Shown one piece after another: positions 30,565 to 42,459 of a DNA stretch of 64,000 nucleotides; position 1 is the first letter of the stretch; each line of letters opens with the position of its first letter. Source of the DNA: Ophioderma brevispina (Eukaryota > Echinodermata > Ophiuroidea > Amphilepidida > Ophiodermatidae); assembly GCA_023653785.1 (NCBI GenBank), contig JAMKCH010056823.1:216344-280343 (forward strand), read 5' to 3'. The translations under genes were made by a program, and so were the position numbers. The notes beneath the pieces are model-generated. The model ran no database searches. It was not told the origin of the DNA and was given only the letters and a program-made list of their open reading frames with translations.

Positions 30565-31765
30565 CAGGGTGTCTCAGAAATAATTACACCCTAACTATTG
30601 GTGACCATAACTTCAAAAGTGAGTATCACATTTGATAAATTTAAAAAGAATCTTACACCACAATTATTTTTCAATATTTTAATGTAAACCACACTCGATT
30701 CGGTTCAGTAGTTTTGAAGAAATAAGCGATAATGTAACACGTGTCAGTGGACACTTCCTTCCAAGTTTTGTAATAAGCGATTCAGACAGAACAGGCGAGA
30801 AATAATCAATACTTCTTTCATTTTCTTTTTCATTTTATTTTATAAATTGAAGAAATATGAAGAAATGTCAGCGACATCTTCAGTCTTTTTGCCAAATTAA
30901 TGTTAATACCATGGCTGTCGTAAATTCAGGCAAATTCCTTTTTCATTTAATTTAGATTGCATATCATCAGGCAGCTTTCTAGAAAAGTTGTGCTTTGAAA
31001 TTAATTTATTGAAAACGAAGTAAAGTTTGATATTCAACTAGGTTGTGCATTATAAAAATCTAAAAACGGTTTCAACCACCAAATGTTCACCTTTTTGTGT
31101 TTGCTAAGAATTGATTCAGATGTGTAGATTTTCCGTTTTTATAAAATGCTTTCAAGATTTGTATATCCAGCATGCCAACAAATGTAAAGTAAAATTAAAT
31201 GTAAAAAAATGGTTCAGTTTATCCACCTGTTAAAGTATTGATTAAACTTCTCAATTCATTCTATGCAGTGTCACCCCCTAGTTCAACTAACATATTTCAC
31301 ATTTTCTACAGATTTTATTGGTGTTTTTTCTAATAAAGATAATCATTCTTGTTATTTACCATGTTTTGTTTTTCTTGTTGGATTTTTGTTATAATTGTCA
31401 CAGTAATTTTTTATTACAGTAATAAAACGAACAAAATGGCATTGAACTCGCAAATAATTTAAACAAGGCTGGTTCTTTGGGGAATGAAAAGAAGACAGCT
31501 TGAACAGATAACACGAGTAATCAGCGGTAGTTAACATCAAATCTGCATTATTGTGAGCAAACTTGGAAGGAAGTGTCCATTGACATGTGTTACATAATCG
31601 CTTATTTCTCTAAAACTACTGAACCAAATCGAGTTATGTTTACATTAAAATGTTACAAAGTAATTGTGGTTTAAGATTCTTTATAAATTTCTCAAATGTG
31701 ATACTTACTTTTGAAGTTATGGTCGCCTATAGTTAGGGTGTAATTCTTTCTGAGACACCCTCCTG
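30565..31765. mobile_element. TA-flanked non-autonomous element with TIRs of about 205 bp
   Basis: The left end CAGGGTGTCTCAGAAATAAT (30565) and right end ...CTGAGACACCCTCCTG (31765) are each followed outward by TA. The inverted repeats run 30565-30769 and 31558-31765 with high similarity. The 790-bp interior is AT-rich and has no transposase. TA target and CAGGGTGTC-type ends fit the Tc1/mariner superfamily. TIRs this long in a non-autonomous member are unusual. Confidence 0.85.
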
Positions 31766-31997
31766 TATACGAGCGATTACCGTGTATCTCAGCATATCAA
31801 GCAACGATTCGAGGAGGTGCATCTGCTAGTCACAATCCTGACTAATTATGATCGGTCTGTACCTGCGTGCTTGGGTAGTATGAGCCATAAAGCGAAGCCC
31901 AAAGGCGCAGGGCACCAGCGAAAGTGAACAGGAGCGATCACTGAAAAGGAAGCGATCACTGAAACAGAAGCGACCACAGAAGAAGTGATACACTATA

Positions 31998-32173
31998 ATA
32001 AGCGAGTTCGATATTCAGGCACTGCTGTGCTACAATAAGCAACAACAATGTTCATATCCCGATTGACCTCCGTGTCCCATCCCAGAATCCTTGAATTTTA
32101 TTGTGCTGAGATGGGTCACGGAGGTCAATCGTATGAACAACAATAGTGCCTGAATTATCGAACTCGCTTATTG
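31998..32173. repeat. foldback hairpin
   Basis: The arms at 31998-32081 and 32108-32173 are reverse complements, sharing AAGCGAGTTCGATA, TTCAGGCACT and GATTGACCTCCGTG. The left arm carries about 15 extra bases (GCTGTGCTACAATAAG). The loop is about 27 bp. It is probably a small MITE. Confidence 0.75.
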
Positions 32174-32690
32174 AGAAAAAAACACACCAGTGACACACAC
32201 AAACGCGCGCGGTCGCGCACACCACGCACGAAATGTGATAACTCTTCAAACGCCCGTATAAATTACCCGTCATCCTGAAGTTTAGGATTACCCCGAGGCA
32301 TAACATTCGGTATTCTTAACATTTTTAATTACTCAAGTTCCCGTCATATCTTGTAGCTCATGTAGTTACCATTTTCTAAGAGGGAAACATCTTTTATTAA
32401 TCCCGTATAACTTTCCGTATATTTTTAATCCCGTATAAATTTCCGTATATTTTTTTCTGCTCAAAATATACTCCCGTGTCATAACTCGTAGCTTCCGCCA
32501 TACCAAAACCAAAGCGAAATAACATGACGTACTATGACGTCGTGTTATTAACCATTTTTGATCCTACTTTGTTTATGATGGAAAAGAGAAAATGGAATTC
32601 TCCTAGTGCTATATTGGGATCATGCAGGTGTTATTTACTAGATAAAGATTGTGCAAGAAATGAACGGAATTCCCCAAAATGCTAAATTTA
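32174..32690. other. no gene recognised
   Basis: Mixed sequence. A CCGTATA-type phrase recurs near 32260-32450 and a TGACGT-rich patch lies at 32525-32545. Confidence 0.4.
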
Positions 32691-33470
32691 GAAAATGAGT
32701 AAAATGTTTATGCTTTAAGATCAAGACAGATTGCAAAATTAGGTAGTTTCTCATGATGTCATTAATGTAAGATGCTGCAATGCAGATGATGTCATTTATG
32801 TGAATTCCAATTTGTCAGTTTATGCATGATACCTTTTTTTAGGTATTAAGAAATACTAGTTGTGAAATGTTGTGTGTATAAAAGGAGAACTTTCCCAGAA
32901 GAGATTCGCCAGCCAGTTGTTTAGTTGTGGATCTCTAGTATGGTTGAGAGAATGTACTTCAGTACATAGTATCAGGATTAATTGATGTATACCACATGAG
33001 CTGCATGTGCAAGCTATTTATCCGCTGTCATCTTCGAGGCCAAAAGAGCTTCAGTGTTTGGAATCAAAAATAATTCCAGTTTATTGTCCTAAGAATGGAC
33101 ATTTTAGAACAGACGGACATTAGGTGGTGATACTTGGATGGTACTGCAGAATATTAACGTCGTCGAGGGAAAACCCCTGTCGTCTTGAACTACAGGACAA
33201 AGTTATCTTCAGGACTGAGAAGATTCACATGGAATATACCCATGGATTTTATAAGAACTGCATGTTGTCATTTTGGAGTCTTCGCTGTGAGGACATCACC
33301 GTTGAACTACAGCGCTTCTTTGTGGTTAAGTCGTCCCGTCTGGAAGAACTTTTGTGTAAGACAAAAATAATTGAGTGTAATATTACTGTAATTGTGTTTT
33401 GGACATACCAAATTCTTGAACCAATCTGATTAAAATAATTAAAACAGTGTTATTATATAAATTTAGATCA
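32691..33470 (+). promoter_or_regulatory. TATA-box-containing segment, possible solo LTR or orphan promoter
   Basis: TATAAAAGG at 32877-32885 is a near-consensus TATA box. About 30 bp downstream a segment begins that lacks ATG-rich noise, then an open stretch (33124-33429) without recognisable domains, then ATTAAAATAATTAAAA near 33430. The order (TATA, transcript-like region, poly-A signal) is that of an LTR or a short gene. No second copy is in this window and TG...CA borders could not be fixed. Confidence 0.3.
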
Positions 33471-34989
33471 TTTGTGCACAAGGCTCGTTTATTAGTGTTT
33501 GAAGGGTATTTCTGACCTTTGACGTATTATTCTAAAAACGAAAAGCTATAAATAATATTTTTAACATGACGAAGGTTATTTTTCTCAATTAATTTAGAAA
33601 AGGTCATTAACATTTAGGGCTGGGGTTTATTCCGCCAATTCCGCTTTGACAAAGAACACGATGTGCTCGTTGATTTATCCATCGAAAACCCGGATTATGT
33701 AACCCATGGGAAACCAATGGTTTCCGATATCGAAGACCCATATCTTCCGATAACCCCTCGAATTTGATATTATAATTAGGGGGTTTCAACAAAACCCGGG
33801 GTTTCACGTGTTGCATTCCTAAGCAATGTTCACTCTTCACCTATTTGTTTACAATTAGTAGCAACTAAAGACTAAACAATTTTCGAGACAAAAAGTCTGA
33901 CCATATATGGAGAAAAGGCCTTTGGGGAAGACTAAAATATTTACTTAGTTATCTCATTCAGAGTATCAATTGTCGTTTTTTTTGCATTTGTCTTGGTGTA
34001 ATAGTACACTTGACATTTTAAAGATTCCCTGTTTTACTATCGTTCAAAGACACCGATTTGTCATTGTATGAATTCCACGAAGCATTTTTTACAAGTGTGT
34101 CGCCGTGCTTTTTAAATAAGGAGATTTATGCACTTCATTCACAGTTTGCATTGGTGACCATTTTGAAATTGTGTCAAAGTGCTGTGTAATTGTTTACATT
34201 TCTAGCAACAGCTAGCACTGAAGTATTGCAATTTCTCAGGCAAACATGCGCGATAGTAAACCTCTAACCACCACTTATGTTCATTGGCTGTCACAATCAT
34301 CTAGAAATGTAATCACTGGTTTATTTATGTGTTGTAACACAAACGGCCTTTTTAAATTATTTGTCAATGTTAGGCCTAATTGATAGGCAGAATAATTAAA
34401 AAAAAAAAAACTTGAACTTTGATTTCAGAAAGAATACTTTTAATATTCCGCAAAAAATGGAATGCGTGTGAATGTGTACGTGTGCGAGGGGTCATTACGG
34501 GGTCATTACCTAGTCTTTGGGATTTTGGATATATTTTAATGTGATCAGGACTAGTTGACTAGTTTGCACATTAATTCAAGTACAATCCATTAAGGGGTTT
34601 ACATAAATTACATTATTCATTTCAACATTACATCGTCCGAGAAGAGCATTATACTGGTGTAAAGAAACTGAGTGTCCCCCATGAGAGAGTCCTAGCTACC
34701 ATAGCAACATGTACGGAATAAACCGTGACCTTGTAGACGAGGCCATTTGTGTACAGTGCTGAAACAAATGATGCGTACAGCACTCAATGGGGAACACAAT
34801 AGACTGATGGGTGGTAGGACACTCAGTCACACGGATACTGTATTATATGACACCGGCACAGAGGTAGTCAGAAACATATGAAGTATCAAGAAAAAAGATC
34901 AAGCATAATTATGTGATGGATAATTCTTTCGATGAATAACAAAATGGCATGATTACGTGTTGTGTTTATGTTATCCATTGCTGTGAAAT
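33471..34989. other. no gene recognised
   Basis: AT-rich intergenic or intronic sequence. A CCATGGGAAACCAATGG-like near-palindrome lies near 33702-33722. Confidence 0.4.
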
Positions 34990-35190
34990 GTTTCACACTT
35001 GGTATTTCCACACCCCTCTTAGATATATTTACCCATATCTCTGGGATGCAACAACCAGAGTCGATGCTGTAAATGGTATTCCAAAAGTCAATACTTCATT
35101 TTTGACATGATGTCAATATCACATCACTATTTTTATTTTTTCACCTCCAACGAGGGTGCCTTTGCACCATTTTTGTATGAACACCCTGTA
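34990..35190. repeat. dispersed repeat, copy 1 (partner 40668-40845)
   Basis: Shares TTAGCCATATCTCTGG-like, CGATGCTGTAAA, AAGACTTCAT-like and ACACCCTGTA strings with 40668-40845 in the same orientation. Ends in ACACCCTGTA, a mariner-type terminus. Confidence 0.65.
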
Positions 35191-35585
35191 TATCTATCCA
35201 TGAAGTCGTGCCATGGTTTCCTGGGTGTTTGTGAATGGATGACTACTTACTTTGGGTCATTGAGTTATCTTCAATTCGTGTTTTAATAAATGTTTTCAAA
35301 ATCACGAAAAAAGGTTTGCAAATAATCATTCTCAACATGATCTAAATGGTTTCACAAATGTATAAACACTTGCTGGAATTTACAAAGATATGTTAATTCA
35401 ATGAAGCACATTATTGCCTGCCACCTGGGCTTAAAGAGACAATGGCACATTTGAAAAATAGTGCGCCCTCAAGATTTTCAAAATCGATATTTTTGCATGG
35501 TTGTAAAGCTTTTATATACAAAAGCCCTCACCTGAAATGATTAAGACCAAATAAACATTCTAAAATGACTTCATAAATAAGTATT
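35191..35585. other. no feature recognised
   Basis: AT-rich sequence upstream of the LINE tail. Confidence 0.35.
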
Positions 35586-36235
35586 TTTTTTTATTTATTT
35601 ATTTATAATTATCTTTACCCAGGGTAACCCGATTCAGCTGACCGCTGATCTAACACGGGGCCCTGCACATCATTGCACATATGATAATATACAAAATTAA
35701 AATACACCCAAATACAATAGCTGCACATGAGATAATACGCAAAATTAAATTACACCCAAATACAAAATACAATATTTGCACATATGATGATACACAAAAA
35801 TAAAATATGCCCAAAATATATTAATTGCACATAATAAGATAATATACAAATTTAAAAACACAAGTCCCAAAGCAATCGTGCACATTATCATGTTTTAGGG
35901 AGCACAATTGTGGGGAAAAGATCGGATCCAAAACATATAATGATTAAATTGGATGAGTTACGCCCAATATAATTGGTCTCGCGATGAGTTTAAAATATTG
36001 GGCCTCGGACTGCGTCTCGCCCAATATTTCTGCAAATCATTAGCTCGACCAATCATTTGGGCTCAATCGAATCAATTTTATATCATATTTAAATTTACCA
36101 AAAAGAGTAAAACAAAATAGGTTAAAAATAATATAGTGGCCTAAGCATTATAGCAAAATCTTATACATAGTGTAAATTCTGTGAATAATGCAGCAACAAT
36201 TCATACAAAAAACACGTTCACACACAATTAATATC

Positions 36236-36420
36236 CCACACACACACACACAACACACACACACACACACACACTCCACAAACACAACAACACACACAAC
36301 ACGCGCGAGCAACGCGCACACACACACACACACGCACACGCAAACATACACGCGCGCACGCACACCCAAACATTACACAACGTAATTACACAATCACACA
36401 ACACACACATACAACACATA
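36236..36420. repeat. (CA)n microsatellite
   Basis: ACAC runs interrupted by CGCGCG and CTCC patches, inside the 3' part of the minus-strand LINE. Confidence 0.95.
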
Positions 36421-36799
36421 ACACACGTTACACCTCCCTACCACACATACCTGCACCACCAACCTTCACACACCAAACGGCAAAAGATCAGTCAAGCAAA
36501 CATTACCACAAATATAGGCCCAATCCCACACAACCAAACATAACAAATGATATATGCATAAATCTCAAGTGTACGTAAACAGGAAAACAATGTATTTATA
36601 GCTGTAAACAATAAAAAACACCAACGCTAAAAAATAAAATCGTTAAATATGTACAAGAAATTTCCTGATTTTTAAAATATACTGTTATAACTTGTTTAAA
36701 AGATTTCACACTCACTAGAATCCTTACTTAATTATCGATATCATTCATAACTAACACCACGTACATTAAAGAAGATTAAAAATAATATGCATGGCATGA

Positions 36800-37300
36800 G
36801 TTAAAGGGGGTAGAGCTAGCTGTCCAGCAGCTTGCTGGTCTTGTATGAACATTGTGGTTGTCGCGAACGTAACGGAATTTATTAATCAGATAATGTGGTG
36901 CTAATTGATTCAGGGATTCATCCTAAGTGCTTTGAAATAATCATTACGAACGGTCAGACGCTCCCATCCAAGCTCATTGAACATAAAATCGGATGGTGTC
37001 AAATAAAGTAGCCCCAAGAATAATTCTAGCACATTCTTTTATGTAAAACATCAAGTTTAGACTATCAACTTTATAACGGCCCGACCCAAGTGACATACAA
37101 TAGTCCAAAATGAGGTTAGTACAAGGATTTTAAACAAGATATAAGGTATCAACGTCTAAGAATGGTTTAAGCCTCATTTTCTTTAAGAGCGATTTGCCCA
37201 CAAAACCAATTTTTGAATAACATTATTTACCTGTTTATGCCACAGCGAAGTTCATCGTCAATCACTACCCATAACATACAATTTCTTACACGCTCAATAT
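36800..37300 (-). pseudogene. LINE C-terminal domain remnant
   Basis: Shifted minus-strand frames give VVIDDELRCGIN near 37270, LKKMRLKPFLDVDTL near 37180, LDYCMSLGSGRY near 37090, ECARIILGAT near 37030 and LAPHYLINKF near 36885. These follow the thumb and C-terminal blocks of CR1-like ORF2. Confidence 0.7.
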
Positions 37301-37439
37301 CACAACCATCTAAAACTACATGATTGAAAATCGGGAGCCTGCACATGTAAAGTTTTGCCACTCGTACCAATCAAAAATAAGACTAGTTTTTTCACTATAA
37401 GAAATAACACCTATTTGTTTGAAGCCAATCATAAGTGCT

Positions 37440-38250
37440 TCAAATCATACTTAATCTTGTTAGAAATATCATCAGCATCAAAACCACTAATAGAAGGGTG
37501 GTACTCGTCTGCATACATTGAAATTTTCCATGACTAATTACATTGTTCATTTTACTATTGATAAAATAATATAAAGTGGCCCAAGATAAACCTTGAGGCA
37601 CACCAGTGTTAACGGGTAATGCACTGGAAGTTGTGCCCTTAAAAGATACTCGCGTGGTTATACCATTTAAGTATGAGTGGAACCAGTTAATTACAATACT
37701 GACGACCAATGGTCACAAAGCTTACTTACAAAATATTGTGATGACAGTCATAAAACGCCATTGCGAAGATCAATAAAAGCAATCCCGTCATTTTACGGGA
37801 TTAATGTTAATTAACCATCATCGACCATGTTGTAAGAGCAGTTGGTGTAGAATGACAAGGACGAAACCCAGATGATATTCATTTGATAAGGTTATGATCA
37901 CTGAGGAATGAGTACATATGCTTATGAAAAGCCTTTTCGATAATGTACCTTAAACAAGAAAGAATGGAAATCGGCCCGCGGTAATTGCTGGTATATTCAG
38001 ATCGCCACCTTATGAAAAGGAATAACCTTAGCATCCTTCCATGCATTAGGAAAAACAACCGTATACAAAGATAAATCATGATATAGGTAAACTATGCACA
38101 ATAGCAGGCCTGGCGAGCTTAAGGATTTTGGCCCCCCAACGTATATAATCAAGACCGGTTTTGCTTTGGTAGCAATCATACTAAAGATTTCATTGTTAAC
38201 AAATTCACAAAGAAAACATGGTGAAGTTAAGACGGGTTTGGGTATTATCC
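37440..38250 (-). pseudogene. LINE reverse-transcriptase remnant
   Basis: Minus-strand motifs: FPNAWKDAKVIPFHKV near 38055-38000, SNYRGPISIL near 37985, a HKHMYSFLSDHNLI block near 37925-37885, then INWFHSYLNGITTRVSFKGT and NTGVPQG near 37690-37590. The catalytic FDxxxH and YADD boxes are not readable, so the enzyme is dead. Confidence 0.75.
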
Positions 38251-38400
38251 ACTACATGACATTACCAATTTCCACAGGGCATTGAATCCTTTACACCATT
38301 AATTAAATTACAAGCAACATTAGCAAAGTATTTGTTTAAAACCTTCAGCAATTTCATCATCACATGTTAAAACCTGCCATCAACACACTAGACGTGGGGC

Positions 38401-40257
38401 TTGGGAGAGATTGGAGGGAACATACCGGTAAGGGCAGTGTCAACCTTAGTGCTTTGGGTTTTAACGAATTTCTGATTTTTGCACCATTTTAAACATTAAC
38501 TGTATTCTATCGTTACACACAAAGGTTATCCCCTGCAGACAATCCTGAGCTGTATTTTTGCCGATTTAAAACAGCTATTTGACCATTAAAGTCACAAAAA
38601 ACACATGGTTTTACGGCGGGGAATTTCAAGCGCATTTCACGCTCGCAGGGCAGCGCAGCACGCGTTTTCGCGTGGTGAATTTTGCTCATGCGTAATGAAA
38701 GCGTGCGCGTGTTTTAATGTACTTTTGCTGCGAAGGCATCTGTTGGAAAAAAAAACGGAAAAAATAATATTTGAAAATGTAAACAACAAAGTGTAATTTA
38801 CCACCCAGATGACATTTCAATTTCTTCATGAATTTCTGGAGTTAGAGGACAAAAGATTGTTTTGATTCAATGTGCATAAAGATGTATTTCATCACTGACA
38901 CAACATACTCAATTTGAAGTTCAAGATAAAGTTAATTTGAGGAAAGAGACAGCTGAAATGGCGTGTAAAGCTCCACTTTTTACTAAAACATGATTTCTCA
39001 ATGTTCAATTTTCGCAAAATTTGGCAAATTTTCAGACAAGATAAACTCCAAAATACCAAAGTGAAAGGTAAGGTTTAAACTTTCCTACGTTAGCAATCGG
39101 TTTTCTCTAGGGACGGTGTTCTTCCCCAATTTTTCATTTTTCGATTGCTAATAACGATATTCTCCATATATACTCAAATTTTGGGAAAGAAAAGTAAAAA
39201 TCACGCTTTTTTTGACATGTTTCCTTATATTTCGAAAAGTAAGCTATATTCTAAAAAAATTAAAAAACCGTCCCTAGACAAATTTGGTCTTGTTCTAAAA
39301 AAAACAACATAACTACGAAACACTGAAAATTTCAAATTGTTTTTGTACTGCTTCGTGCAAAAATTTGGGGGCAAAATCAATGTTTTTTAGCCATTTTCTC
39401 AAAAATACGAAAGTTTTACATTAATCTGGTGCCACCATCGGATTCATCATCCAATTTTCTTTCTGAAATATATACTTACACTACAATAATCAAATTTGCA
39501 AAGTTACAAACCAAATAGATACCCGGAAACTCAGGGTTGACACTGCATTAAGGGCCTTCCATATAAATTTACTAGATATCACAAAGCACTTGCCTTACAA
39601 GCTTCTTATAATGACACGCTTTAGCATTGCGAATATGCTAGTCACTTGGACTACGATACCGATCTATAAGCCTCCCAATCAGAAATATCATTGGATTATT
39701 ATGGCTTACGATGCTGTAACTAATCTCTTGTAGAAATGTGTTTCTTAAGATCACCGTTTAAGCCACGGTGAAGGAAGCTGCTTTAAACCCGTTACATTTC
39801 AAGGCATGGTTTAATCACAACATCATTAAACATACTTTGCCACAAATAAGGGCCCGTACTGAACATTAGTACACTTTCAATGTCACTCCTGGAACATTAA
39901 CTAGGTCCAGTAAGAAAATCATGTTTAATTCAATATATTTGCAGAAACGATAGTTGATTGTTTTATGTTACCTTGATAGGCCTTTGAATTCTAATCCATA
40001 GATCATCAAGTGGTCGTAATAGCTGTCTGACACGATCAGTAAGAACATCTAAAATATTGCACATCAACTGGAAACATACAGACATTATCAAACAATAATT
40101 ATTGCACAATCTACTAAATAATACACATTTTAAGAGGACGTTCTGGTAAAGAACTTCGTTCTTGAAAGAATTTCAAAAACAAGTAACAAATTTACTTATG
40201 ATTATCATAATGACGTGAAAGGTGCTGTTACGATCCAGTAGATTGTGTTTTCTACAT
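38401..40257. other. no gene recognised
   Basis: A CpG-richer patch with GCGCAGCACGCGTTTTCGCG-like sequence lies at about 38620-38720. TTAGCAATCG (39090) and CGATTGCTAA (39142) form a small hairpin. The rest is AT-rich. Confidence 0.4.
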
Positions 40258-41299
40258 GATATGAAAGCTTGGCACTTGAACATACGCCCCATCAAGGACA
40301 GTGGAAAACTAACTTGCGGTTTTGATGGTTAGAAGCAATAATGCATATTGCAAAGCCCTATTCAATAGTGTACTAATATTGATGGTTAACCACTAAAACG
40401 GCGGTTTTTCATTCATATCTTGGGAATGAAATGGATTTGAGTGCTCATATTTCAGGACGACAATGAGAAAAATACGGCCTTTCATTTGATATCAAAATCG
40501 GTACTACTTCCGGGTAAATCAGGGGGGTCCCAAACACGATCGGAACACGCACCTTTAAATGTTTCTTTGCATTATTGTCAGGTGATCGACTGCTTTTAAA
40601 TCAATAAGCCCTATCAACCTATCAACATGATGCTCTTAGCTTGTATCCCATTCTGTGAAAAGTGGCACAATTGGTATCGTACCCTCTCTTAGAATGTTAG
40701 CCATATCTCTGGATTACAACAACAAAATCGGATGCTGTAAACCGTATTCAAAGGCCAAGACTTCATTTGTGATATGATGTAAATACTACGCCACTATTTT
40801 ATTTTTTTCCTTTTGCCTTGCAACGTTTTTGTGGACACCCTGTAAAGTCAAATCTCGAAAATGATGCATATAGTCGAACTCGGAAATTACCGGCTTTGCA
40901 ATGTGAGCGTCAATTCGACCAAAAAAAAACACGGTAAAAATGGTGGTGTCTTGGTGCCATATTTCAGACATGTTTTGAGCAATAGACATGTCTTTAAAGG
41001 TGCGTGTTCCGATCGTCTTTGGGACCCCCACTCCGATTTACCCGGAAGTAGTATCGATTTTGATATCAGATAAAAGGCCGCGTATTTTTCTCATTGTCGT
41101 CCTGAAATATGAGCCCTCAAATCCATTTCATTCCCAAGATATAAACAAAAAAAACGCCGTTTTAATGGTTAACCATCAATATTAGCACAGTATTGAATAG
41201 GGCTTTGCAATATGCATTATTGCTTCTACCATCAAAACCGCAAGTTTGTTTCCCACGGTACTTGATAGGGCGTACGTGTAAGTGTCAGGCTCCAATATC
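40258..41299. mobile_element. inverted-repeat element with arms of about 300 bp
   Basis: The left arm (40258-40562) and right arm (40988-41299) share, in reverse complement, ACTTGCGGTTTTGATGG, AATAATGCATATTGCAAAGC, TTGATGGTTAACCA, AATCCATTTCATTCCCAAGA, TTACCCGGAAGTAGTA and CCGATCG. Both ends finish with a GATAT-type pentamer. The spacer holds a copy (40668-40845) of the repeat at 34990-35190. No transposase is present. Confidence 0.8.
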
Positions 41300-42433
41300 A
41301 AGTAGAGAACACAATCGACATAAATGGGAACAAGCACTTTTAACAGTAGATATAAAAGAAAATATAAACAAAGACACATGTGACATGTCCTCCACCAAGT
41401 CATGTCTAAAAACTGGCTTCAAATACAATCATACAAACAGTGTCTTGCATAAAAACATGACTTGTGTTTGACGTGGCATTTGAACATGTTTCGCATATAG
41501 ATTTGACAGACGTCTACGTTTTCGTCCGTATTCCGCTCAGGTTGTGATTGTAGTAAAACCAATATAAATCCTTAACAAAACAACCAAACGTTACCAAACT
41601 GACATGGATTAAAGACAACATACCACTAACATTATCCTCCGAAAGTAAAAACTTGTGATTTTGAATTTTTAATATTTACAAAAAATGAGCAGGTGATGTG
41701 GAACAACTTTGTTCGGATAGTGAACATCGGGAGATGATTACAGGGGTCATCTTCAGCAAACATGGGGCTCTATCTTATGATCTTTATCAGAATGCATATT
41801 CAAGATGCACCTTAAATAGTTTCTTATTATTGTTATTTTCAAAAATGACATCAATTATATATTCTAATGATAATGAATTGATTATATGTAATTTGTGACA
41901 ATGACAGATGACAAATATTTTGCTCAACTAGCAAATAAATGTATAAATTTGGCTTTATATAGGAGAAATTGGCTGGCAGAATTTACCTAGCTGGGAGGTA
42001 ATTCTAAGCTGTTTCCCCCATACACTCGAGCTCTATTTGCTTATGCATCCTATTAGTGTGGTTTGGTATGTCAAAGAAACAGTTCCCGTAGGATTTTTGT
42101 GCTAAAATTGATTTTCTTGCTGATTTGGATTCAATAGGGACAAGACTGTTAGAAAATGATGGGGTTCAAATTTTCAGACTGTTGCCCCTTCTACAAAGGG
42201 GAAAATGTTACTACAGGGGAAATTTAAAATCGAGCCAAATTGTGTTTTAATGGAACATGGCTGTTTTTTTCAAACTTAAGTATAGAACAGAAACACAGGA
42301 TTAATCACAAATTACATTTAATGCCTTATCTTGTGCCAGGTATACAAATCCACCAAACCGCACTAAATGGTACAGTTGTAGACCTACTAATATACCATTA
42401 AAAGTACACACCAAAATGCACAAGACGGAAAGA
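41300..42433. other. no gene recognised
   Basis: Intergenic sequence. A short open frame at 41698-41898 has no known motif. Confidence 0.4.
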
Positions 42434-42459
42434 GATGACCTCTGTGGTCAGAGGTCATC
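42434..42459. repeat. perfect hairpin with everted AGGTCA half-sites
   Basis: GATGACCTCTG (42434-42444) and CAGAGGTCATC (42449-42459) are perfect complements with a TGGT loop. Each arm contains a nuclear-receptor half-site (TGACCT or AGGTCA). It could be a cruciform, an RNA hairpin or a receptor site. Confidence 0.6.

Larger units (their letters stand above)
35586..38400 (-). mobile_element. CR1/jockey-like LINE (minus strand) with 3' UTR
   Basis: A minus-strand element: linker and RT at about 38400-37440, C-terminal domain at about 37300-36800, a 3' UTR containing a CA microsatellite, and a (TAAA)n-like tail at 35586-35610 preceded by a CCAGGGTAACCCGATTCAGC block. The element lacks an endonuclease domain and is frameshifted throughout. 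Confidence 0.8.

Noticed and set aside
33702..33722. Palindromic operator-like sequence near CCATGGGAAACCAATGG
   Set aside because: Imperfect, single occurrence and no gene context.
36148..36419. Cys-Val and His-Thr repeat frames
   Set aside because: Translation of a CA repeat.
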